Shown here one piece after another: positions 35,696 through 46,394 of a stretch of 64,000 nt of DNA. The stretch covers positions 1,364,001 through 1,428,000 of the forward strand of contig JABYQN010000008.1 of assembly GCA_022606135.1 (NCBI GenBank). Direction: 5' to 3'. A model generated the notes under the pieces. It searched no databases. It saw nothing but the letters and a program-made list of their open reading frames with translations, and was not told the DNA's origin. Every line of letters begins with the position of its first letter. Within the stretch, counting starts at the first letter, position 1. Position numbers and translations under genes: made by a program. Source of the stretch: Fomes fomentarius (taxonomy: Eukaryota > Basidiomycota > Agaricomycetes > Polyporales > Polyporaceae).

Positions 35696-38525
35696 TCATG
35701 CGTTTCCGGCCTCGTCGTCATCCTGGGTGGAGACAGCGGAGCCAGTGAGACCCCTGCGAAGCTTGCTGTCGCGTCCGCCTTGGCTGTCCGACTTTCGCTT
35801 CGAGGTGGAGGCGACGGCGAGCTTTGGCTTGATTGTGAGCGAACCGCGTTCCCTGGTGTGTCGAGAAACCGTCGAAGGACCCACGATGGGACCATGCCCA
35901 GCATGCTCCGCCTTCGCAATAATACGTTCAATGGCGGAGGCGCTGCCAGTCGGACGTACGCGATGGCTGCCCCTGTTTGCGGTTGAAGCATCCGCTGCAG
36001 GTGCGGAGTCTACACTTTCGGTATCCTGGCGAGCATGAGCTTCCTTCATCATCATTCTCCGCTCTTCTAGCGTTGGGCCTCGCGTCGGTCGGGGATGTTC
36101 CGGATCCAACGGGATGGGCTGGTCGCGGTGGTCGACCAAGTATTGGAGGATCAACCGCTGTACAGCCTCATGAAGATGATCGATGTGCATTGCATCCTGC
36201 CCGTCCCAGAGTGCATATTCACAGGCAACCTGTTGAGTGATCTTGTGCATCAAGATAGCGATGTCGCGCATGACTGGGGAGAAGAGTGATTGCCACTCTC
36301 GTGGGATCCACTCAAGGATACGATGGCGGTTCTCGGCTTCTGCTGCCTCAGTGTTTTCGGGGATCGTGTGCTGGCGGAGAATGTTCCAAGCGTTGTCTAC
36401 GGCCGACGACGCCCACTGCTCAAGCGGTGCACCCTTCGGCTGAGCACGAAGGAGGGCGGTGAACAAGGCCCAAAACACAGATTCAACATCGTGCTCAGGA
36501 CGGTGACGGAATGCCGGACACTTGATCTCGTAGGGGTCTTTTGGAGGCTGCCCTCCGTGGGATGTTTCATCCTTGTCATTGTACTGCTCGTAGCGTTCGC
36601 GACCATAGGCCTTGACGTATAGGTCCAGTGCGGCACCTTCTAGGGTGGGCATCGGCCGACCGTTGAAAGTGTACGGCCAATCGAGGACTTTGCCGAGAGC
36701 CACGCTTCGCGCGATGTACATCGGCGTCCCCTGAGGTACGTTAGAACAAAATGCATAGAATGGAAGGAGCCTAACTCACGGTACGATGCATGAGCTCTTC
36801 TTCAGTCTCGACGTTTTTCTCGGGATCTAATAGAGCCGAATTGTCTGTATCAATCATCAAGGACGTAGCCGTACGCTTCTCAAGTGGCCTGCCAGAAACG
36901 TCAACCTCCCCTTGCATCAACGAATCAGCAAAGAAGTGATTCACCTGTTCTCTCCCCCAAGGACATCCTGGATGAGGGGTGGAGTATCCTGAAACACTGG
37001 CCTGTTCAACTGGGCTAGCCGCGGATACATGAGGATGTTGAAGAAGCTCATGTCTCGGTGGAGCACCTTGCGTTTAGTCAGGAGTGTGCGATGTACTACA
37101 CCATATGTGAGAAACTAGTCTTCCCACAATGCGTGCGAATGAAAACTCACCTTCAAGGGTGTCATAAATTGCCTCCAGCAGATCGTTGACCGACTTGGCT
37201 TCGGAAAGACGGTCTCCAAAGTCATACAGAGCCAGACGGTACTTCGTCCTTAGCGTCCCGTCAGCGGCGCTTCCGCATTGGAGCGTCTTCCCATCTGTCT
37301 GTACATGCTCCGCATCCATGAGGCGTACGACACCGGGGACGTCACCCTCGGCATGGATATGCCTCAAGATCTCTTCCTCCGTGTAGCGGCGCCTAAAGTG
37401 GCGATAACTGTCTTTGATGACAATGGCGTGACCGCGGTTGTCGAATACCAAGAGAACGGTAGTATGTCGGCCCCAAGGTTCGCCGATAAAGAGAAACGTG
37501 CCTCTCTTATACATTTTACCGACAAACTTGATCGACCAGAATGGGACATCTTCGGGGCTTAGTCCAGGACTCCACGAAATGGTTTCGTCGGTGAGGAAGT
37601 AACCGCGAGGAGGATAGTAATGAGTGTAGATGTAGGCCGCAAGGACATCAAGTTCGACCCAGGGAGTCTCTGGCGATGCCAAGATGCCGTTCGGTGAGGA
37701 AAGGATAACCTGGTACCACTGCGGCTTAATCACCAGACAAAAAGCCATAGGGCGGTCTGGGCGAGCCTGCTGAAAGCGATAGGCATAGCTAACAGCTTGA
37801 GCACGACCACCCCCTTTGTGTTGGGGCTTGGCCTCAACGATCGTTTCGACGCGATGGTACGGAACACCGCGATAGACACCATCGGTGGCGGTGAAGTCTT
37901 TCACGTTGTATACAGCAAGAAGATCGGGACAATCCTTGACAGAACAGAGGGTGTCGTCGGGGAAATGGGTAGGTGGACTCGAGTGATGGTCCACGAAGAC
38001 TAGATGGTCATTGCCCTTCTGCACACTGTATCGCTCGTGTATGAGCTTCTTCCTGCTGTCGGGTAGAACGTCTAAAATCGCAAGAGTGTTAATAGACAAA
38101 ATCCGACGACGTTGGTGACCAGGCGTACTAAACACGGCTTTGCTCAACAGCGTCAATGCCTTGGCGGCTGGATTGTACATCTTGAACTCGTGCTGACCCG
38201 CCTTCGAGATCTCGGCAATCGCACCGTGAAAGTCGCTGGTAATATTGTAGAGGGGTGGTTTTCGAAGATATTTGGCACAGAAGTTTGGATCGACACGGTC
38301 ATCGATGGCCTCAGGGTAAGCTGCGATGGTTTGGCGATCAGAAGGTGGTGGATGACAGGGACGTTTTGTTGGAGAGAGGACAATGTGTGCAAACATACCA
38401 CAGCTCACGTCAGTCGTGGACACGGAGCTTTCCTCGTAGCTGGCCAGTGGACCAGCAGGGGGAGGAGTACTCGGACGGTCAGACGACATGCTTGAACTGC
38501 GTGAGCTTGAGATCACGGCAGCCAT
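35696..38525 (-). CDS. FunK1 fungal-type protein kinase, copy 3, intact
   Basis: Five exons (38129-38525, 37151-38071, 36945-37095, 36780-36888, 35696-36730) give 870 residues. Start MAAVISSSRSSSMSS; then DHLVFVDHHSSPPTHF, VPYHRVETIVEAKPQ and WGRHTTVLLVFD. The catalytic loop is HRDMSFFNILMYP, the metal-binding loop reads DTDNSA, and GTPMYIARSVALG follows. The tail has a basic Ser/Arg-rich stretch. The first intron (57 bp) has no in-frame stop and a length divisible by three, so retaining it would add 19 residues without breaking the protein. It shares architecture with copy 2 at all introns. Family function is unknown beyond probable kinase activity. Confidence 0.9.
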
Positions 38526-38536
38526 GGTTTTGAAAC

Positions 38537-38543
38537 TTTTATA
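38537..38543 (-). promoter_or_regulatory. TATA-like sequence just upstream of FunK1 copy 3
   Basis: TATAAAA on the minus strand, only about 12 bases before the start codon. If it is a true TATA box, transcription would begin downstream of this ATG, so either it is not used or translation starts later. Confidence 0.3.
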
Positions 38544-39121
38544 TCGGTGAAGTTCGGGGTTTCAATTGAATAAGAGCGGCCAAAGCGTTGAGAGGGGACG
38601 ACGTGGTTGTGGATGTGGTCGAGTGACAGATTAAGTCCCATTGTTCGCCTTGCCGCGGGCAGTGCATATGGGCGTCTATCGTCTTTGTGCCCAGGTGTCG
38701 ACGAGTTACGGAGCTGTATGTTGTGGTCTCCATCCGCCGCATTTTTGGACTATCACGTATGAGCATTAAGTGCCCAATGTGCGTGCATCATACTGGGCGA
38801 AGATTATAATCCCAAATTATACGAGTCTGGCATGAAGCTGGCGGCATGAGCCAATGCTGTGACCGGATCACCGGTCCGGCCGGTTTGACGTCCATAACCC
38901 CCTACAAAGTGACAATGGGCTGCGCAGTCGGACCACAGTTGATCTAAGTTCTAACAGCCCACATCTTGCCGCAACCATTACGCCCACCGGGGTTTACTGT
39001 GAATAGTCGGCCTAACAACCCAACTATGTCCGCTAGCATGCGGTCAAAATACCCCTTTGTCCGCCTTACTGGTATGGTACCATTAGTCACACACACGACG
39101 GGCAATGGCAAAAGCTCCGCC

Positions 39122-39303
39122 CCAAAATATGACCGGAATTGGTCTCCTGTTCCGGAAGTGTTCCCAAACTATTCAGGTCCGGAATGCCGCATACAAGAAA
39201 ATTCGAAGTCCGAAAGGGTCTATAACTATCAATTACTTACTCAACTTACCCAGATTCCGATCCGATCTCCCAAACTATTCAGGACCGGAATAGGAGACCA
39301 TTC
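39122..39303. repeat. Cluster of direct and inverted short repeats
   Basis: CCCAAACTATTCAGG followed by TCCGGAAT or ACCGGAAT occurs twice about 104 bp apart. CCGGAATTGGTCTCCTG on the left is mirrored by CGGAATAGGAGACCATTC on the right. This may be a remnant of a small transposon. Confidence 0.4.
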
Positions 39304-39607
39304 TCGCCCATATTCCACGCCTGCTCTGGGGGGTAGCTTTGGCTGTTGCCCCTCGTGACAATGAATCCGGCTGTTACTACTACTATTTATACGGCTGCGA
39401 ACATTAACCACTGCACATACGAAATCATTTGTTATTTGTTAGATATGAGATGTTAAGTTTTCTTCGAAAATCCCCCGTGGCGACCGTAGTAATAATACCA
39501 AAGAACAGGTGTCGCCCTCCTCAATGTGTCGAGACAGACGGGAGTGCCTCTTATGGCATTTGTCCCAGTCAACATTTGCTCATCACCACTGCTTGCCTCC
39601 GCTGCCA

Positions 39608-41195
39608 CTAACGACCGAGGAATGAGAAGTATCTGTGTAAGCTGAAGAGAGTATCACCGGATGTATACTCTACCCGAAACGTGTACAACGGCTGCACGCG
39701 GAGGAGATTACAGAGCATTGCCCAGTAGACCGACTCGGACTCTACATGGTGTTGTGGTCGGTGAAAGAATGGCGGGTAGATGATATCTTCTGTAGAGCGT
39801 CTCGGCATGGCACAACCGCAGAGGGCGTGGTTGTCGTCTAGCACTTTCCCAATACACACCCTGCAAGCAGCGATGTACGTCGATGATCCAATTGGATGAG
39901 TAATATATAAGAAAAAGACATATACTTACGCCGATACACCATGCGAGTTTGTCTGGGATTCCGAGGTCTAGGAGGACTGAATGGTCGACACCGATGGTTA
40001 GGCAGTCAGCTAAGTTTGCGATCCTCCAGAGGTCTGTAGTATATACGACGTCCATCTTCAATTACTCGACTCACCTGATGCTCTGACCCAGTATATCACA
40101 AATGTAAGGTGGCGCATCCTTGAATACCTCCAGATCGGCCACTGAGGATACATGAGGATAGTATATTGATGGACATATCGGTGAAGAACCTTGCACCGTA
40201 TCAACAGCCTGTGCTATGAACGGCCACGGGGCCATAGACTCGGAGGGCAAGTCACGATAACTCGAAATCACATCTAACTTCGGATGCGTCGTAGATAGCT
40301 TCCAAGAGGTCATTGATTGACCTCGCCTCTATGAGAAGGCCACCACGATCACAAGGCGACACTTCATCTTCGATGCTCCATCTGCCATCGTCAGTCATCA
40401 CTTACTCGGCTCCCACAAGCCGAGCAAATCGCCCTCGACGTGGATGTATGCCAGACTACCCTCTTCCTTGCACTTGGTAGCGAGGTGAGAATACATGGGA
40501 CATCATTCATCCCGGGTCCGCTAGTCCTCCACCTCGAGGACCATCGTCCGTCGTCCAGTCGGTTGGTCGCTAAAGATGTACTTGCCGTTGGTGTAGTCCG
40601 AGCCGCATATCTTCATCGATCACAGTGGCGAATCGTAGCATGATCTCTTCGACGAGGAGGTGGTCGTCGAGAAGGCGATAATGGGTGTACATGTATGTAC
40701 GCCACAAGAAAGCGGAGGTCGGCCCACCGGGAACGCTATATGGCCACTCGGAGAAGGGGAGGACAACCTGACACAACTGGAAGTTTACGACAAGGCAGTA
40801 CGACATGGACGACCCGGTCGAGCTGTCTGATAGCAGTAGGAATAGTCATCTAGTCGAAAACGGGGAGGCTCGTGACCTCGACGAATTTATTCAGATGGAA
40901 CGACCACTCCTTGGATGTTGCGCCAAACTCGGCGAGGTCATCAGCGTTGTAGGCAGCGAGCAAACCAGGGAAACCCTCGAGGTGGGCTAGATCATTATTG
41001 GCGAAGTGGACAAGAGGATCATCGTGGTGGTCAATGAAGATCAGTTTGCCTAGTTTGCCATCCAGGACACGATACAGCGGCCATCCTCTCGTCAGGGAGA
41101 ATATCTATGCATGATGGAATAATAGTCATGAGATGTTGGTGGATAGACACGTACCATGCAACGCCTTGCTGAGCATCGTCATGAACGGGTGACTA
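39608..41195 (-). pseudogene. Degenerate FunK1 kinase remnant (copy 4p)
   Basis: Broken fragments of FunK1 in order on the minus strand: LPDERMAA, then GKLIFIDHHDDPLVHF and LLAAYNADDLAEF, then MSYCLVVNFQ with THYRLLDDHLLVEEI. Later come DAPPYICDILGQSIR and FHRPQHHVESESVYWAML. Frames change repeatedly, and stop codons interrupt every segment. The HRD catalytic loop is not recognisable. It lies immediately downstream of intact RTF1, the same order as RTF1 pseudogene to FunK1 copy 2. Confidence 0.75.
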
Positions 41196-41553
41196 ACAAG
41201 TGAGATTAACTATTGACCGTTTGTGGTGTTTACTACCACCGTTGCCTCCGTTTTGCTTTCGCTGTGACAAGGACAGAAAACATCAGGATGATGCCAGCTT
41301 CAACACTAACATGAACCTTACACGTACTTCGACGCTCGTCGGCGTGCAACGTGCGCCGCCAGAACGTGAAGAATATATTGAACAGATATGCAGTATCCAC
41401 AATACAGAGTGACGCTACCAAACATGGAGAATCCTTGAAGGTCCGTGTCCCATCCTCGTCGTACAACATCCGATCTGAAACACTTGTCCGGTACGGGGCC
41501 GAGGGCGGCAACATCTACCAGCGCAAGAAAGGAGACGCTAACCAGAGAGGAGC

Positions 41554-43775
41554 CTAGAAATCCCCGAGGTCAATCTCCACGCTCTGCAGCACACTCGCCT
41601 CAAAGCTGCGCGCGCCATTGGTCGTGCCTTGGGTGTCTGCTGAGGGCGTCCCGGCGGGTGAGACTGAGCGCGGGGTGGAACCTCCGACCCCCGGAGTGCC
41701 TGGCCTGCGTATCCATATCCATGACAGGGAAGGCACAGAATCCAGACCAGGAGAGAAGAGGAAGCAGGAGAATAGCACAGAGCAGATATCCAGATCCATC
41801 GAAGGGAGAGAGGACGGAGAGAGAATCGGAGAGCGGAGCGGGCAAGCAAGCAAATCGTCAACGAGCCATTCACACCCACACGTTTAGAGACTGCACAGCG
41901 AAACGACACCAACCTCGAGTTCGCATCTGCCCCGAGCATCTTCGCCTTCAACCTGTCCGCAGCGGTCGGTGTCGACGTGCCCGCGCGCAGCTGCCGCTCA
42001 CGGCGCTTGCGCTCCATTTCCGCGCGCTCGGCCTTGCGCACCTGTTCCTGGTTCAGCTTCCGGTTCCGCTCGTTCAGCTTCGCCAGGATGTCTGAGGAGC
42101 CCTCTTGACCCCGGTCCCGAGCTGGAAGAGCCGCGTTAACTTCCGCGAGCTTCGTGTCTATAGTGGCAACCTCAGTGTAGTCTTGCCGCCGGATCGCCAG
42201 TGTGCGCGCCTGCTGGAGACGGGAACGTTCCATGGTCAAGAAGGCTGGACTTTGTTTTGAGGCGTTGATCGCTTGCTTGCGCGCGAGTATCGCGGCAATG
42301 TCACTCTACACACGCGTTGAAGTTGAACATATGTGTGAGATCTGCGCGTCGAACGCACCTCTGTCATTGGTGCGTCGATGAATTTCTTCAACTGCGCAGC
42401 CTTCTTCTCGAGTTGCCGCTTCGTGGGCAACTTGACCTTCTCGTTCTCGCATGTTTTCACCAAGCGGTCGAACTCTCGCTGCACAACGCAATGAGCACAT
42501 GCAAAAATTATTTCAACCAGGGGCGACAGACCTGATCAAATTCTCCATTAGAGACCTTATCCATGGGCCAAAAGCGGGTTGAATCGCCATGTCTCAGTTC
42601 AATCTCTTGATTGACAGTCTGTTCATCAACCTTGTACGGCTTCACGGTCGTCGCTGATAGATCTTGGTCCTATTTAACATATGCTGCTTCCACGAAGGGT
42701 AGTGGACCTACCGGTGACTTCACATATCCGGTACACTGGCTGGTTGCCGCCATTCTCCACTCCGATGAGATACCGGACCCATGTACCTGAGATACATCAA
42801 AGTTTGAACGACCCTACAAAGCATAGATGCGTACCTTTGACGAACTCATCGAACCAAGGGGCCATACAGTACCTGGTTATGTGGGCACGAGTCAATCGAC
42901 ACGATTTGAGGTCTTCGAGAGTAATTGGAGGCTCTTCTTCAGGGGCAGGAGCAAGTTTGCTAAGGAGTCTGCGGTCACGCTCCTCCTCTTCATCGTATTT
43001 GGTGAATTGTCCGTCCTCTTCGTCCTCGTCCGATACTTCCATGTCCATTGGTGACGACGACCGGTCTCGTTTAGGAGAATTCGTCCTCGTCTACGATGCT
43101 TAGATATTACTTATGGAAGGAGCAGACCACACACGTACCCGCTTCTTCTCATCCTTCGCTCTTCGCCTCGCCTTTAGCTCATCCAATTTCCGGCTCTTCT
43201 CCCTGGTGGCGCCACGAACCGGATGTTGCCCTGCAATGCCATGAGGATTGATGTACTTGATAACCGAGAGTGAGACATACGCTTTGCAGCCTTTGACACG
43301 TTGTCTTCTGCCCCTCCTCGACCGCTCTGCTGCTTAAACATCTGGTCTAGTTGACGCTTGTCGGTGAAGCGCTGAATTTCGTCCTGCCTTTGCGCCAAGA
43401 TGGCTTCTCGTTCGATTTCGGACATCTCCATGAGTCTGAGAGACATCAGTTGGGTGACACGCCCAAGATCGAACGCAACCTACCTTGCTCTGTCCTCCTC
43501 GTCAACGAACTTGTTCTCCAGCGGGTATGGGTTGGTCTCGGTCTCCTCTTCGCTCTCGGGGTTGCCTGCGTCTGACTCCATCACGTCGTCATGGCTTTAT
43601 ACAAGATAGCGAAGCATAAGGCGGGTTGTTCGCGATGGCACAGAAAGGAACCTTACTCTGCTTTGCGGCGTTTGGAGGACGTGTTCTGTTGACTTCTTTT
43701 GCGTTTCCTTTCCGTCGCGCCTTCGCCAGCAAGCTCGAGCAATTCATCGTCAATGTCGCCCTCTGAAGATGACAT
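41554..43775 (-). CDS. RTF1: Paf1 complex subunit RTF1 (Plus3 domain)
   Basis: About ten exons. Start MSSSEGDIDDELLELAGEG at 43775; a short basic stretch follows, then SDAGNPESEEE and NPYPLENKFVDEEDRARLMEMSEIERE-type residues that match the Rtf1 histone modification domain. AAKR joins through an intron to REKSRKLDELKARRRAKDEKKR. The Plus3 domain runs from PITLEDLKSCRLTRAHITRY through WVRYLIGVENG to TRFWPMDKVSNGEF and binds phosphorylated Spt5. C-terminal coiled-coil: MERSRLQQARTLAIRRQDYTEVATID, then KLNERNRKLNQEQVRKAE. It ends SVEIDLGDF. RTF1 supports elongation and H2B ubiquitylation. The intron before the last exon, near 41720-41910, is not precisely placed. Confidence 0.92.
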
Positions 43776-44096
43776 GATGATGTGGGAGTCGCCGTCGAAA
43801 GAACAAGGAGAAGAGAAACGGTGGTTGTGGTTGCGGTCGGAAAGACCAGACAGTCACTGGTAGCTTCGGGACTTGCCGCGCGCTAGCCTTTCCGGGAGGT
43901 TGATCTTGCGCGCCTGTTCTCTGAGTAGGAGGTAGACGCCCTTACTTACTCTTTTGCAACTGTCTTCGATTGCCTCGCTCTCCTCACAGCAGTCTCATAC
44001 TCTGAGGAATAGGAGATTGTGACACAAGGCATACGGGAAGCTCGAGGAAGATTTTTCAGCCAGGCGAACTCTATCCCGAGACAAACAGCCTCAGAG
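43776..44096. promoter_or_regulatory. Divergent RTF1/SOF1 promoter region
   Basis: A 321-bp gap between two start codons on opposite strands. Its RTF1-proximal half is duplicated upstream of the RTF1 pseudogene (11866-11975); the SOF1-proximal half is not. The duplication breakpoint therefore lies within this promoter region. Confidence 0.6.
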
Positions 44097-46394
44097 ATGG
44101 TCGTGAGTGTTATGGTTCTACGTCGACCGTTGCCGGTCTCAAGGAAAGTTAGAAAATCTCTGTGCTTCAACATGCGCCTTCTGCGCACCTACCCGCTCGA
44201 CCGGGAGACCCGACACCAACGTCAAGAAACCTTGACCCTCTAATGCATCCATTCGCCCGGGCAAGGGAACGAACACGAGCCCTCAACGCTGCCAAGATGG
44301 AACGAATGTTTGCAAAGCCTTTCATTGCCGCCTTGGAGGGTCATGTAGATGCCGTGGAGACGATGGTCAGGAAACCCGACACTCTAGACGTTGTGGCAAG
44401 TGGTAGCTGGGATGGAGGTACGCATTCATGCCGTTGGTCCCTCCTTACGTCGTTTTCAAATATCTACCAACCATCAGGCTTGATTGTGCACGACGTGTCA
44501 CGGAGGTCAAAGTTGTTCCATAATGCACAGGCGCACAAGGGCAAAGTCTCAGGCATCTGCTTCGGAAAGGAGGGTCGTCTGTTGAGCTGTGGTGTGGACA
44601 GAAACATCAAGCTATGGGATACCCATAGTAGCATTGACGACGACGAAAATGGAGCGGGTCCATCTCAGGTGAGTGCCCAGTGAGTCCATTTCCGCAATCC
44701 TCAAACATCGCGGTCCAGAGAAAACCTGTCAGCATCTTTCCTGGCAAAACTTCGTTCAAGTAAGCCCTCTCGCATCATCAAGTAATCATAGAGACTAACC
44801 CCCAATGTAGCTCAATAGATCACCATCGATATGACCCATTGTTCGCGACAGCCTCCAACCTCGTGCAAGTATGGGACGAAACCAAGTGAGTGCACCTCAC
44901 TCCGAGAGTCGATGCATTACTGATGATCATCTAGGAGCGCGGCTATATCGAACCTGACGCTCCCCACATCTACCGAAACGGTATCAGTTGTCCGTTTCAA
45001 CCTTTCGGAGGCGTCAGTACTCGCGAGCATAGGCTCGGACCGGTCGTTCACCCTGTACGACATACGCACTGGCAAAGCAGAACGGCGGATCATCATGCAG
45101 GTGCGTGTGTCGCAGCATCGTAGAAGTCGAAGTTCCCGAGATGCATCGGAGTTTCTTACATGGCCGCCGTGTGGTCCTCAGCCCGTGTTGTTGGCTTTGT
45201 GCCGCCGATGTGGTTGTATGGCCAAACTCTATAGCAACCAATGGGTTGGCATGGTTGACTAGCCTCGTGCTCAGTTCACGGCCGATACAAAGGTCTCATG
45301 TGCCTTCATGTGCCGCCGTTGCATGCAGTGGTGTCACTGGATCGATCCGTTTAGGTTATGCCCTGCTGTAACACCGCTTATTGGGGTTCTGTCTGGCCAT
45401 GCTGCTAGAGAGCCGTATCTTCTCCCGAGAACACCAGATGTCGGGGTAATGCCGTCGCACCGGTCTGATCAGACTTCACTCTATCCATTGGGGAGATGTG
45501 ACTACTGCGCTGGTGCCGCAGTTGTTCTTGCCTGTCGAAGACCTGAGTCTAGATCAACCTCCGTGGTCATCTGTATCTTCTTCATGATGCGTTGCGCGGA
45601 GGTTGTGCTAACCCACCGCCACTGTAGATGCGCAGTAATGCCCTCTCGTGGTCACCTACCTTCCCAACCACCGTCCTCCTCGCATCAGAAGACCACAGCC
45701 TCTACACTTTCGACATCCGCTCGCTCAATACGCCGACCCAAATGTACAAGGCGCACGTTGCGGCGGTGATGAGCTGTGACTGGAGTCCTACAGGTCTAGA
45801 GTTTATCAGCGGCGGTTGGGACCGGACCGTACGAATATGGAAGGAAGGACGCGGTTCTGCTCCAGAGGTCTACCATACAAAACGCATGCAGAGGTCAGTA
45901 TTGCGTCAGCTTCATAAATTACATATGGAGTTGACCTCACCGCTGACACCTCAGAGTCATGTCGACCGTGTACACCGGCGACGCGCGTTTCGTTCTCTCG
46001 GGGTCTGACGATGGCAACGTCAGGATATGGAAAGCACACGCATCTGACAAGCTCGGCGTCATCACTGCGCGCGAACGGGCCGCGATCGAGTACCGCGAGA
46101 CTCTCAAGTCCCGCTGGAAAGCGGACTCCGAGGTCAGCAAGATCTCACGGTACGTCTTTATTCTCCCCCTCGAGTGACTATTAACCCCATTCTCATGCTT
46201 CCTTGCCGATGGTGCTGCGTGGGGTGTGCAGGACGCGCCATGTGCCTAAACCCGTGTACAAGGCGGCGCAGCTCAAGCGAACAATGCTCGAGGCGCAGCG
46301 CGTCAAGGAGGAAAGGCGGCGCAAGCACACACGTGCGGGCGAGAGCAAGCCGAAGGCAGAGCGCAAGAAAGTGGTCATCGCAGAGCAGTCGTAA
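44097..46394 (+). CDS. SOF1: WD40 protein SOF1 (DCAF13), U3 snoRNP / 18S rRNA processing
   Basis: I infer a 6-nt first exon (MV) and an intron at 44103-44152 leading to KISVLQHAPSAHLPARPGD, then RNLDPLMHPFARARERTRALNAAK, the Sof1 signature. WD repeats follow: SGSWDG, GVDRNIKLWD, FATASNLVQVWDE, SIGSDRSFTLYDIR, ASEDHSLYTFDIR, SGGWDRTVRIWKE and SGSDDGNVRIWKA. The last exon carries the highly conserved RHVPKPVYKAAQLKRTMLEA and RRKHTRAGESKPKAERKK, then ends IAEQS. It acts in the nucleolus in pre-18S processing. One intron, 45101-45627, is 527 bp, roughly ten times the local norm. Promoter shared with RTF1. Confidence 0.92.

Larger units (their letters stand above)
38526..39607. other. Spacer with short repeats between two FunK1 copies
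   Basis: The first 250 bases are the FunK1 5' flank, also seen upstream of copy 2 (shared GATAGACGC and GCGAACAATGG blocks). The rest is AT-richer and carries the repeat cluster listed next. No gene is supported. Confidence 0.45.
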
